A stretch of DNA of 41,962 bases from Alphaproteobacteria bacterium (lineage in GTDB: Bacteria > Pseudomonadota > Alphaproteobacteria > SMXQ01): the NCBI GenBank assembly GCA_029863585.1, contig JAOTVC010000007.1, positions 1-41,962 of the forward strand. Reading direction: 5' to 3'. The notes below the pieces were generated by a model. That model was not told the DNA's origin. It saw only the letters and a program-made list of their open reading frames with translations, and searched no databases. Each line of letters begins with the position of its first letter. The first letter of the stretch is position 1. Below, piece after piece: positions 16,793 to 25,219 of the stretch. Position numbers and translations under genes: made by a program.

Positions 16793-18160
16793 GTGCCGGC
16801 AGGGTCGGACGTTGAGTGCAACCGGGTGGTAATCCTGGGGGCAGGCGGACGGGACTTCCATAATTTCAATATGGTCTACCGCGATGATCCGGCGGTGGAG
16901 GTGCTGGCCTTCGGTGCGGCTCAGATCCCGGGAATTGCCGGGCGCCGCTATCCTCCCTCTCTCGCCGGCGACAGGTACCCCGAAGGCATCCCCATCCTCG
17001 GCGAACCCGACGTGCTGGAATTTTGCCGGGCCAATCCGGTGGACCAGGTGGTCTTCGCTTATTCCGACATCTCTCACATGGATGTGATGCACACCGCCTC
17101 GCGTTTCCTGGCCGCCGGCTGCGCCTTCACTTTCCTGGGTCCGAGAGCCACCATGCTGACGGCGCGCAAGCCGGTGGTCGCCGTGACCGCGGTCCGGACC
17201 GGCTGCGGCAAGTCGCCGGTCAGCCGCTATGTATCGGGACTCTTTCAGGCGGCGGGGTTGCGGGTCGGCGTGCTGCGCCATCCCATGCCCTATGGCGACC
17301 TCGCCCGCCAGGACGTGCAGCGATTCGCCGTGCCCCAGGATCTGGATGCGGCCGATTGCACGATCGAGGAACGCGAGGAATACCAACCCTATGTCGATGC
17401 CGGCCACGTCATCTTCGCAGGCGTCGATTACGCCCGCGTCCTGGCGGCAGCGGAGGCCGAAGCCGACATCATCCTGTGGGATGGGGGCAACAACGACTTC
17501 CCCTTCATCCGGCCGGATCTGCACATCGTGCTGGCGGACGCACTGAGACCGGGCCACGAGACCAGCTACCATCCCGGCGAGACCCTGTTGGGGATGGCCC
17601 ACCATGTCCTGATCATGAAGGTGGGCGATGCCCCCGCCGCAGACGTCGAGGCGATCGAGGCGGCGGCCCGTGCCGCCAATCCCCGGGTGGGGATCCTCCA
17701 CGGCGACCTCGCGGTGACCCTGGACGATCCCGCGGCGGTGAAGGGCAAATGCGTCTTGGTGGTCGAGGACGGTCCCACCATCACCCATGGCGGACGGCCA
17801 ACCGGGGCGGGGTATGTCGGCGCCAATGCGGCCGGTGCCGCATCCATCATCGATCCCCGGCCCTTCGTCGGCGAGGGACTGGGCGAGACCTATGCGCGCT
17901 ATCCCCATATCGGGCCGGTGCTTCCGGCGGTGGGGTATTACCCTGCGCAACTCGCCGCCCTTGAGCAGGCGATCGCCCGGGTGCCTGCCGATGTCGTGGT
18001 GTTGGCGACGCCGGCCCGCCTGGAAGAACTGATCAAAATCAATCAGCCCGTGGTTCGAGTGGACTACGCCTTCGCGGAGGCTGCGGGGCCCGGTCTTGCC
18101 GGCATCGTCGCCGCCTTCGCCGAGCGTGTCGGCAATGCGGCTCCGGGGCGCGGCACCTGA
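16793..18160 (+). CDS. COG2403 P-loop protein (cyclic 2,3-diphosphoglycerate synthetase-like)
   Basis: A cytoplasmic protein of 455 residues of the predicted GTPase/cyclic 2,3-diphosphoglycerate synthetase-like family. An N-terminal Rossmann-like part (VVILGAGGRDFHNFNMVYRD, GIPILGEP) is followed by a P-loop-type motif AVRTGCGKSPVSRYV near residue 130. Then come DIILWDGGNNDFPFIRPDLHIV and a C-terminal region with VEDGPTITHGG and PHIGPVLPAVGYYP. Archaeal relatives make cyclic phosphoglycerate anhydrides using ATP; bacterial ones are uncharacterised. It starts with GTG behind GGTGGGGGTGAAGA and ends by overlapping the carbamate kinase start (TGATG). This tight coupling implies a shared reaction or substrate, perhaps an acyl or carbamoyl phosphate. 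Confidence 0.85.
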   Translation: MPAGSDVECNRVVILGAGGRDFHNFNMVYRDDPAVEVLAFGAAQIPGIAGRRYPPSLAGDRYPEGIPILGEPDVLEFCRANPVDQVVFAYSDISHMDVMHTASRFLAAGCAFTFLGPRATMLTARKPVVAVTAVRTGCGKSPVSRYVSGLFQAAGLRVGVLRHPMPYGDLARQDVQRFAVPQDLDAADCTIEEREEYQPYVDAGHVIFAGVDYARVLAAAEAEADIILWDGGNNDFPFIRPDLHIVLADALRPGHETSYHPGETLLGMAHHVLIMKVGDAPAADVEAIEAAARAANPRVGILHGDLAVTLDDPAAVKGKCVLVVEDGPTITHGGRPTGAGYVGANAAGAASIIDPRPFVGEGLGETYARYPHIGPVLPAVGYYPAQLAALEQAIARVPADVVVLATPARLEELIKINQPVVRVDYAFAEAAGPGLAGIVAAFAERVGNAAPGRGT

Positions 18161-19071
18161 TGCGTCTTGTCGTTGCCTTGGGAGGGAACGCCCTGTTGCG
18201 CCGCGGCGAGCCGCTCACGGCCGAAGCCCAGGACGCCAATGTCGCCGTCGCCGCGCGTGCCATTGCCGAACTGGCCGAAGATCACGACGTCATCGTCACC
18301 CACGGCAATGGGCCCCAGGTCGGGTTGCTGGCGCTGCAGGCGGCGGCCCTCGATGCCGAACGCCCCTGGCCGCTGGATCTGCTCGGCGCCGAAAGCGAGG
18401 GGATGATCGGCTATGTGATCGAGCGCGCGCTGATGGGGCGCCTGCCGGGGCGCCCCGTCGCCACCCTGCTGACCCAGGTCGAGGTTGCTGCCGACGACCC
18501 CGCCTTCGCCAATCCCACCAAGCCGATCGGCCCGGTCTATGACGCCGAGGCCCGCGCCCGGATCGAGGCCAGCCGAGGCTGGCCCATGGCGCCGGACGGC
18601 GCGGGCTGGCGGCGGGTGGTGCCGTCGCCGGCCCCGATCCGGATTCTCGAGATCCTCACCATCCGGCACCTGGTCTCCGAAGGCATTGTGGTGATCTGCG
18701 CCGGCGGCGGCGGCATCCCGGTGGTCGTCGGCCCTCACGGCACGGTCCACGGGGTGGAAGCGGTGATCGACAAGGATCGCACGGCGGCGCTGCTGGCCCG
18801 CGACGTGGGTGCCGACGGGCTGTTGCTGTTGACCGACGTGGATGCGGTCTATCGCGACTGGGGGACGGAGGCGCGCCGGCCCATTGGGGAAACCACGGCG
18901 GACGAGCTTGCGGCGCTGGCGCTCGATCCCGGGTCGATGGGGCCCAAGGTGCAGGCGGCTTGCGAATTCGTTTCGGAAACCGGCAATTTCGCCGGAATCG
19001 GCCGGCTGGCCGATGCGGGCGCCATTCTGGCCGGGAAAGCCGGTACACGCCTTGGACGGCTGCCGACGTAA
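18160..19071 (+). CDS. arcC: carbamate kinase
   Basis: A protein of 303 residues, close to the usual 310, of the amino-acid-kinase superfamily. Signature segments are complete: LVVALGGNALLRRGE, VTHGNGPQVGLLAL, the PTKPIGPVYD loop, ICAGGGGIPVVV and AVIDKDRTAALLARD. It would convert carbamoyl phosphate plus ADP to ATP, CO2 and ammonia, or the reverse. No arginine deiminase, ornithine or oxamate carbamoyltransferase gene is near. Instead it sits inside an ABC importer operon and is translationally coupled (1-base overlap) to the COG2403 gene. This suggests the imported compound yields a carbamoyl phosphate. Confidence 0.93.
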   Translation: MRLVVALGGNALLRRGEPLTAEAQDANVAVAARAIAELAEDHDVIVTHGNGPQVGLLALQAAALDAERPWPLDLLGAESEGMIGYVIERALMGRLPGRPVATLLTQVEVAADDPAFANPTKPIGPVYDAEARARIEASRGWPMAPDGAGWRRVVPSPAPIRILEILTIRHLVSEGIVVICAGGGGIPVVVGPHGTVHGVEAVIDKDRTAALLARDVGADGLLLLTDVDAVYRDWGTEARRPIGETTADELAALALDPGSMGPKVQAACEFVSETGNFAGIGRLADAGAILAGKAGTRLGRLPT

Positions 19072-19256
19072 CGGTGTCTTTCGCACCTCTTGACCTGGCA
19101 AGGTTCTCGATTCTGTTGAAATTCTTGTCGGTACGTAATACCAAGACGGTCATTGAACGGCGGTCGCGAAAACGGCAGACTACCATCAGCTAAAGAAAGG
19201 GGCGGTGATCGCTCCGAAGAATGTGCCACAGGGAATTTGGCGGGGATTGGGAGACC

Positions 19257-20360
19257 ATGATCGACATTGAAAACCTCCACGTTCACTACGAAAGCTCCGA
19301 GGGCCGCGTGCATGCGGTCAAGGGCATCAATATCAATGTGGAACGCGGGCAATTTTACACCATGCTGGGACCGTCGGGTTGCGGCAAGACCACGACCTTG
19401 CGCTCCGTGGCGGGGCTGGAGCGTCCTTCCGGCGGGACCATCAGGATCAATGACGAGCCGGTCTTTTCCGCCGCCGAGCACATCATGGTGCCACCCTATC
19501 GCCGCGAGATCGGCATGGTGTTCCAAAGCTACGCCATCTGGCCGCATATGGACGTGTTCAACAACGTCGCTTTCCCTTTGCAGGAAATGAAGGGGCGGTT
19601 CTCCAAGGCCGAGATCCGGGAAAAGGTCATGAAGGCGCTGGACCTGGTGCAGTTGGACGGCTACGAAGACCGGCCGGCGCCGTTCCTTTCCGGCGGGCAA
19701 CAACAGCGCCTGGCGCTCGCCCGCGCGCTGGTCCGCGAACCGGCGGTGCTCCTGCTCGATGAACCGCTCTCGAACCTGGATGCCAAGCTGCGCGAGGAAA
19801 CCCGGACGGAAATCCGCGATCTGGTCAAGCGCCTCGGCATCACCACGATTTACGTCACCCATGACCAGCTCGAGGCGCTGACCATGTCCGACGTGATCGC
19901 GGTCATGGATCAGGGCCTGATCGTCCAGGAAGGCTCGCCGGTCGAAATCTACCGCACGCCCGCCGTTCGGTTCGTCGCCGATTTCATCGGCCTGACCAAC
20001 TTCATCGAGGGCCGCATCACGTCGGTCACCGCCAATGGCAGCAACATGGGTGACGTGGAAACCGCCTCGGGCATGATCAAATGCGAACTGCCGACCGGTT
20101 CGACCACCGGGGACAAAGTTGTGATCGTGATCCGGCCCGAAGACGTCAACCTGATGCCGGCCAGCACCGCGGCCGGCGGTGAAAACATGCTTCAGGGTGA
20201 AGTGGCGGCGGCCATGTTCATGGGGGATGCCAAGGAGTACAAGATCGCGCTGAAGGATTCCGCGATTCGCCTCCGGCTGCACCCGACCACGGAAATCGAC
20301 GAGGGTCAGTCGGTCCTTGTCGAAATCCCGGCTGAGCGCTGCCGCGCATTGGCAGGCTGA
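19257..20360 (+). CDS. ABC transporter ATP-binding protein (Fe3+/spermidine/putrescine type)
   Basis: A protein of 367 residues: an ATPase domain (1-235) and a C-terminal TOBE domain. Walker A GPSGCGKTT, the Q-loop in MVFQSYAIWPH, the signature LSGGQQQRLALARAL, Walker B VLLLDEPLSNLD and the H-loop YVTHD are all intact. It belongs to the PotA/FbpC group, matching the fused permease upstream. I chose ATG 19257 (MIDIENL, aligned with relatives, GGGAG upstream); an ATG at 19221 would add 12 residues unlike the family. The 185-base gap after arcC is less GC-rich and may hold an extra promoter, but I could not fix one. Confidence 0.92.
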   Translation: MIDIENLHVHYESSEGRVHAVKGININVERGQFYTMLGPSGCGKTTTLRSVAGLERPSGGTIRINDEPVFSAAEHIMVPPYRREIGMVFQSYAIWPHMDVFNNVAFPLQEMKGRFSKAEIREKVMKALDLVQLDGYEDRPAPFLSGGQQQRLALARALVREPAVLLLDEPLSNLDAKLREETRTEIRDLVKRLGITTIYVTHDQLEALTMSDVIAVMDQGLIVQEGSPVEIYRTPAVRFVADFIGLTNFIEGRITSVTANGSNMGDVETASGMIKCELPTGSTTGDKVVIVIRPEDVNLMPASTAAGGENMLQGEVAAAMFMGDAKEYKIALKDSAIRLRLHPTTEIDEGQSVLVEIPAERCRALAG

Positions 20361-20380
20361 GCCGTCATTTGAGGAATCGC

Positions 20381-20409
20381 GCGCCGGGCCGCCTCGGGCG
20401 GTCCGGCGC
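20381..20409. terminator. GC-rich hairpin between convergent genes
   Basis: 13-base arms (20381-20393 and 20397-20409, 12 of 13 paired) with a 3-base TCG loop lie between the ABC ATPase and the convergent amidohydrolase gene. Only a weak T-rich tail (GTTCGTTT) follows on the plus strand, so termination may be partial. Confidence 0.55.
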
Positions 20410-20417
20410 CGTTCGTT

Positions 20418-21464
20418 TCAGATGGCGTAGAGCCGTGCCGGGTTGGTTTCCAGGATCTTCTTGGTCGAGGCCGCGGGAAGGCTGCCGTCTTCCTGCATGC
20501 GTTTGAGCGCGACGACTTCGGTCGCCGTGTCCTTGTGGCCGTAGTCGGTGCCGATGATCAGGTTATCGTCGCCGATTTCGCCCAACAGCCAGGGCAGGTC
20601 GTCGGTCTTCTGGGTCGTGATATAGAAGTTGTTGTCGCCCAGCGGATCGGCCGGCATGGGCCGGCCCTTGCGATTGAGGCGGATTTCCACCTCACCCAGC
20701 ACGTAAGGCACCCATTGGGCGCTGGTCTCGATGAAGCCCCAGCGCAACCCGGGGAAACGGGACGGCACTTCATGCTCCAACAGGGCGTTGAAGGAGGCCA
20801 TCACCGGAAACTTGAAGGTCATCAGGGCATCGCCGTTCATGGAATCGTGCACCGCCACCGAGTTGTTGCCGGCATGCAGGCAGACCGCGAGGTCGAGGTC
20901 CTGGGCGATCTCATAGAGCGGGAAGAAATAACGGTCCGACAGGTTGAGCTCGCATTCCAGCCCGCGCATGAAGATCCCGCAGGCGCCGTTGTCCTTGCAG
21001 AACTGCAACTCGTCCCGCACCTTCTGGGGGTTCGCCAAGCTGAGGAGCGGCGGCATCAGCACCCAGGGCAGACGGCCCGAGGACTTGGACCAGATATCGG
21101 CGAGCCAGCGGTTGTAGCTGCGGTTGAGGGCGAAATCGATGTCGGGCGCCTTGGTGATGGGGCGCAGGAAGAAGGTCGGGAACAGCACCTGGGTGTCGAT
21201 GCCGATTTCGTCCATGTGATCGAGCCGCGCCTGGATGCTGGACATCTCGCGCGAGTCTTCGGGAACGTCGGCGCCGACGTTGGTCTTGCTGATCAGGCGG
21301 TCTCCCACCACCCAGTATTCGTTGCGGGTATTGGAGCCGTAGGGCGCGCCGTCATTGGGATCGCGGACGAAGATCATCGGCCGGAAGGCCTGTTCCTCTT
21401 GTGTCATGTAGGACCAGGTATGGGGGGTCTCGATCACATGGGCGTCGGCGTCAATGGTCGGCAT
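20418..21464 (-). CDS. amidohydrolase family 2 (ACMSD-like) protein, paralog 1
   Basis: A metal-dependent TIM-barrel hydrolase or decarboxylase of 348 residues (PF04909). It begins MPTIDADAHVIE, giving the D-x-H metal motif, and has LAVCLHAGNNSVAVHD mid-chain, RWGFIETSAQWVPYVL and the C-terminal GTDYGHKDTATE with the catalytic Asp. The same landmarks occur in three other genes of the window, two of them directly upstream on this strand. GGAGGAA precedes the start. Characterised relatives decarboxylate aromatic or unsaturated acids or hydrolyse lactones and amides; the substrate here is unknown. Confidence 0.9.
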   Translation of the reverse strand: MPTIDADAHVIETPHTWSYMTQEEQAFRPMIFVRDPNDGAPYGSNTRNEYWVVGDRLISKTNVGADVPEDSREMSSIQARLDHMDEIGIDTQVLFPTFFLRPITKAPDIDFALNRSYNRWLADIWSKSSGRLPWVLMPPLLSLANPQKVRDELQFCKDNGACGIFMRGLECELNLSDRYFFPLYEIAQDLDLAVCLHAGNNSVAVHDSMNGDALMTFKFPVMASFNALLEHEVPSRFPGLRWGFIETSAQWVPYVLGEVEIRLNRKGRPMPADPLGDNNFYITTQKTDDLPWLLGEIGDDNLIIGTDYGHKDTATEVVALKRMQEDGSLPAASTKKILETNPARLYAI

Positions 21465-21492
21465 CTCTGTTTCCTCCGTCTCCCTCCGGTCT

Positions 21493-22548
21493 TCATCGCA
21501 GGCCGTACAGGACAGCAGGGTTGGTCTTGAGGATCTTTTCCACCGAGGTCGGGCTTATATCCCCGACTTCCGCCAGGCGCTTCATGGCGTGGATATCCGT
21601 CGCAGTGTCCTTGTGGCCGTAGTCGGTGCCGATCAGCAGGTGATCGTCGCCCACTTCCGCGATCAGCCCGGGGATGTCGTCGGTCATCTGGGTCGTGATG
21701 TAGAAATTGTTCTCCGCCAGGATGTCGTCTGGAACCGGGCGCCCTTTGCGTTGCAGGCGGATGCGCGCCTCGCCCAGCATATAGGGCAGCCATTGGGCCG
21801 ACGCCTCGATAAAGGCCCAGCGCAATCCGGGATAGCGGGCGGGGATCTCTTCCTGGGCGAGCATTGAGAACGCGCCCAGCACCGGGAACTTGGCCCGGAA
21901 CATGGCGACGTCGCCGGCATAAGCATCGTGGACGGCGAAGCTGTTGATGCCGGCGTGGAAGGTGATGGCGAGGTCGAGTTCCTGGGCCATCTCGTAGAAC
22001 GGGTAGAAATAACGGTGCGACGGCAGGCGCTCGCATTCGGCGCCCCGCATGAAGATGCCGCAGGCGCCGTGTTCCTTGGCGAAGGCCAGTTCATCGCGCA
22101 CCTTGGCCCGATCCACCAGCGACAGCAGCGGCGGGACGCAGACCCAGCGCAGCCGGGTCTTTTCCTCCGCCCAGATACCCGCCATCCAGCGGTTGTAGGC
22201 CCGGGCCAGGGCAAAATCGACATCGTGCTCCCGGGTCAGCGGCCGCAGGAACAGGGTGGGGAAGATGACCGCGATGTCGACGCCGATCTCGTCCATGTGG
22301 TCGAGCCGCGATTGGATGCTGGTCATGTTCCGGGAATCCGCAGGTACGTCCTGGCCGACATTGCTGCCCTTGGACAGCAGGCGTTCGTCGATCACCCAGT
22401 ATTCCCTGCGCTGATTGGCGCGCCGCGGCGCGCCGTCGTCTTCGGCGCGTTCGAAGATTTGCGGCCGGAAGGCCTGTTCGTGGTCCTGCATATAGGACCA
22501 AGTCTCCGGCGTTTCGATCACATGGGCATCGGCGTCAATGACCGGCAT
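21493..22548 (-). CDS. amidohydrolase family 2 (ACMSD-like) protein, paralog 2
   Basis: A protein of 351 residues that aligns end to end with the neighbouring paralogs: MPVIDADAHVIETPETWSYM, LAITFHAGINSFAVHD, RWAFIEASAQWLPYML and GTDYGHKDTATDI. It is visibly closest to paralog 1, so that pair is the most recent duplication. The gaps of 28 and 21 bases on either side support one transcript of three hydrolases. Differences cluster in the loops after strands 1 and 5, which usually set substrate choice. GGGAGGG lies about 10 bases before the ATG. Confidence 0.9.
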   Translation of the reverse strand: MPVIDADAHVIETPETWSYMQDHEQAFRPQIFERAEDDGAPRRANQRREYWVIDERLLSKGSNVGQDVPADSRNMTSIQSRLDHMDEIGVDIAVIFPTLFLRPLTREHDVDFALARAYNRWMAGIWAEEKTRLRWVCVPPLLSLVDRAKVRDELAFAKEHGACGIFMRGAECERLPSHRYFYPFYEMAQELDLAITFHAGINSFAVHDAYAGDVAMFRAKFPVLGAFSMLAQEEIPARYPGLRWAFIEASAQWLPYMLGEARIRLQRKGRPVPDDILAENNFYITTQMTDDIPGLIAEVGDDHLLIGTDYGHKDTATDIHAMKRLAEVGDISPTSVEKILKTNPAVLYGLR

Positions 22549-22569
22549 GGCGGATATCCCTCCCAGGTC

Positions 22570-23640
22570 TCAGTTGACCGTTTCGGGCTCCAGCCCGTAA
22601 AGCGCGCAGGCATTGGTGTCGAGGATGTCGTCGATGAGGCCCGGCGCGATATTGGATTTCTCCTTCATTAGGCGCATCGCCTCGATCTCGGTAGAGGTAT
22701 CGTGATGGCCGTAATCGGTGCCGACCACCAGGCAACCCCGCCCGGCGACCGATGCGATGTAATCGATATCCTCGTTCACCTGGCAGGCGACATAGAAATT
22801 GTTGTCGCCCATGGGGTCGTCGGAGAACCGCTTCCCCCGGCGCTTGAAGCGGCGGCCAAGCTCGCCCAGCACATAGGGCAGCCAAGCCGATCCGGTCTCC
22901 ACAAAGGCCCAGCGCAGGTTGGGGAATCGGGCCGGGACTTCCCGCATCAGGAGCGCGTGGAACGAACCGATCACCGGAAACTTGAATTTGGAAAGTCCGT
23001 CGGCCTTGTCGAAGAAATCGTGGACCACCAAGGCGTCGTTGCCGGCATGCAGGCAGATGGCGAGGTCGAGCTCCTGGGCGATTTCATAAAGCGGGAAGAA
23101 ATAGGGGTCGGACAGCTGGCGGTCGCAGGCGAGGCCGCACATGAAGATGCCGCAGGCCCCGTTTGCCTTGGCCTCTTCAAGCTCCGCGCGCACCACGCCG
23201 GGATCGCCGAGGGACAATAGCGGTGCCAGTGCCACCCAGCGCAACCGCCCCTTGCCCGCTTGCCAGATCTCCGCCAGCCACCGGTTGTAGCTGCGGTTGA
23301 TGGCGCGTTCGGCATCGGGATTGCGGGTAATGGGTCGCAGGAACAGGGAGGGATAGAGCACCTGGACGTCGATGGTGAGCTCGTCCATGTGGTTGAGGCG
23401 CTTGACGATATCGCTCATCTCCCGGGCGCCGCGGTCGGTGTCGAGGCCGATATTGCGTTCCCGTTCGATCAACCGTCCGTCGATGGCCCAGAATTCCGTC
23501 TGGCGCTGGGGCCGGCCGTCCATGGCTTCGCCCGCGGGCAGGGACACCGTCACCGGCTTGTAGAGGAGGTCATCCCCCGCCATCGAGGCCCAGGTCGCCG
23601 GTGATTCGATCACATGGGCGTCGGAATCGATTGTCGCCAT
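22570..23640 (-). CDS. amidohydrolase family 2 (ACMSD-like) protein, paralog 3
   Basis: A protein of 356 residues, the first gene of the three-gene minus-strand run. Key segments are ATIDSDAHVIESPATW, LAICLHAGNDALVVHD, RWAFVETGSAWLPYVL and GTDYGHHDTSTEI. ATG 23640 is preferred over GTG 23646 because GGGGAGG then sits 5 bases upstream. It is divergent from the TTT binding protein at 23809 across a region with an 18-base palindrome, suggesting the hydrolases and the transporter share control. Confidence 0.9.
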   Translation of the reverse strand: MATIDSDAHVIESPATWASMAGDDLLYKPVTVSLPAGEAMDGRPQRQTEFWAIDGRLIERERNIGLDTDRGAREMSDIVKRLNHMDELTIDVQVLYPSLFLRPITRNPDAERAINRSYNRWLAEIWQAGKGRLRWVALAPLLSLGDPGVVRAELEEAKANGACGIFMCGLACDRQLSDPYFFPLYEIAQELDLAICLHAGNDALVVHDFFDKADGLSKFKFPVIGSFHALLMREVPARFPNLRWAFVETGSAWLPYVLGELGRRFKRRGKRFSDDPMGDNNFYVACQVNEDIDYIASVAGRGCLVVGTDYGHHDTSTEIEAMRLMKEKSNIAPGLIDDILDTNACALYGLEPETVN

Positions 23641-23693
23641 TGGCACCTCCCCGGGCCGGGCGACCCTTGCACCGGGGCCGTCCCTATGGAATC

Positions 23694-23711
23694 ATCATTT
23701 CAATAAATGAT
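23694..23711. promoter_or_regulatory. palindromic operator candidate in a divergent promoter region
   Basis: An inverted repeat ATCATTT-CAAT-AAATGAT (7-base perfect arms, 4-base spacer) lies in an AT-rich patch between the divergent amidohydrolase operon and the TTT binding-protein gene. Size and symmetry fit a dimeric repressor such as a GntR- or IclR-type regulator. No regulator gene is adjacent. Confidence 0.5.
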
Positions 23712-23808
23712 AACACATTGCATTCAGCGCAAGAAACGGTGTGCTGAGCGGAAAAACAGGGTTTCTGGCGGCGGAACGGCGCCGATCGAAATAGCAAGGA
23801 GGCAGATC

Positions 23809-25110
23809 ATGACCGGATATTCACGTATGGCCGGGTACACCGCCCTGGCCGGCTTTGTTGCCGCATTTGCCGGCGTGCCGGCTACCGAGGCTACGGCAGC
23901 GGAATTCACCCTTCAGGGCAAGACCGTCACCGTCTTGATCCCCTCGCGGCCCGGCGGCGGTACCGACGGTGTCGGCCGCTTGGTCTCCACCGGCTTGGCG
24001 AAGTACCTGCCTGGCAAGCCCGACGTTCTGTTCAAGAACATCCCCGCCGGTGTCGGCACCAAAGCGCTCAACTATTTCGTGGAAAAGGTCGTGCCCAACG
24101 GCGAAACCATGGCGACCGCTTCCGGGTCCCAGGTCTATGCCGATACCATGCGGCGCAAGACGGTGCGCTACGATCCGGGCAAGTTCGAATTCATCGGCCA
24201 TCTGCCGGCGGCCGGCGGCGTCGTGCTGGTGCCTAAGGACATGATGGGCCGGCTTATGGACAAGTCGCAGAAGCCGCTGATCTTCGGCGGCATCCGAGGC
24301 ACCCGCGGCCAGAGCCAAATGGCGGTGTGGGGGCCCAATTACCTCGGATGGAACATCCGCTGGGTGGTCGGTTACCTCGGCTCTTCGGGGATGAACCTCG
24401 CGTTCGAACGCGGCGAGACCCAGGTCACCGCCAACACCAACTATCCGGTGATCAAGCCGTTCCTGGATTCCGGCAAGTATGTCGCCATTTCCCAGACCGG
24501 CGTCATCAAGGGCGCCGGCGCCACCCGCAGCCCGCTCTATCCCGACGTGCCTCTGTTCCACAAGATGATCCTGCCCAAGCTCAAGACGGCGGAGGAGAAA
24601 TCCGCGTTCAAGGCCTGGTGGACCATGGTTCAGGTGGGCAAGTACTACATGCTGCCCCCCAAGACCCCCGCAGCCATTGTCAAGGTCTACCGCGCGGCAT
24701 TCCAGGAGATGGTCAAGGACCCGGACATGGATAAGAAGCTCAAGGCGGTGTGGAGCCCGGTCTACACCGTCGATACCGGGGAGGAAATGGCGGCGCTGGT
24801 CAAGGACATCAAGCAGATCAGCGATGCCGACCTCGCCTTCATCGACACCCTGCGCCGCAATGTGGGCATTCCTGCGGGCGTCGGCCGCAACCGCGTGGTG
24901 CGCTCCAAGATTTCCAAGATCGACAATGGCGGCCGGGTGGTCAGCTTCAAGGTCAACAAGGGCCGGACTCACAAGGTCAAGGTATCGGGCAGCAAGACAG
25001 AGGTCACCGTCAACGGCAAGAAGGCCAAGCGCGGCGATCTCAAGACCGGCATGACCTGCCGCTTCATCTACCCGAAGAAGAATAAGACGGCCAAGTCGAT
25101 CGCCTGCTGA
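23809..25110 (+). CDS. TTT (Bug/TctC-family) solute-binding protein with extra C-terminal module
   Basis: A periplasmic protein of 433 residues. The signal peptide ends at ATA-AE (residue ~31). A tricarboxylate-transporter receptor domain follows, with VTVLIPSRPGGGTDGVGRLV (ligand-binding loop) and the FKNIPAGVGTKALNYF segment. Typical members have ~320 residues; residues 363-433 are the shared module described at 24895-25107. The ATG at 23809 has AAGGAGG 6 bases upstream; an upstream frame extension lacks a signal. It is followed by the fused permease and is presumably its receptor for a carboxylate ligand. Confidence 0.9.
   Translation: MTGYSRMAGYTALAGFVAAFAGVPATEATAAEFTLQGKTVTVLIPSRPGGGTDGVGRLVSTGLAKYLPGKPDVLFKNIPAGVGTKALNYFVEKVVPNGETMATASGSQVYADTMRRKTVRYDPGKFEFIGHLPAAGGVVLVPKDMMGRLMDKSQKPLIFGGIRGTRGQSQMAVWGPNYLGWNIRWVVGYLGSSGMNLAFERGETQVTANTNYPVIKPFLDSGKYVAISQTGVIKGAGATRSPLYPDVPLFHKMILPKLKTAEEKSAFKAWWTMVQVGKYYMLPPKTPAAIVKVYRAAFQEMVKDPDMDKKLKAVWSPVYTVDTGEEMAALVKDIKQISDADLAFIDTLRRNVGIPAGVGRNRVVRSKISKIDNGGRVVSFKVNKGRTHKVKVSGSKTEVTVNGKKAKRGDLKTGMTCRFIYPKKNKTAKSIAC
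24895..25107 (+). other. shared C-terminal module, copy 2 (residues 363-433 of the TTT binding protein)
   Basis: Landmarks: NGGRVVSFKV, VSGSKTEVTVNGK, AKRGDLKTGMTC and AKSIAC as the last residues. AKRGDLK-x-GMTC is identical to copy 1 although the rest of the host proteins are unrelated. Confidence 0.75.
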
Positions 25111-25219
25111 GCGGCGGGCCGAGGCTGACCGAGGGGTATGACTTGAGCGATCTCCCCCTGCCCTAGGTTCCGGAGCGCCGGGGACGGGCAGAGGGGGGGC
25201 GTCGCGATTGGGGGGCATC

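Noticed and set aside
25154-25196. Hairpin (CTGCCC/GGGCAG with a bulged C/G extension) before the first TctA gene
   Set aside because: Only six clean pairs, a 22-base loop and a bulge; too weak to call as a regulatory element.
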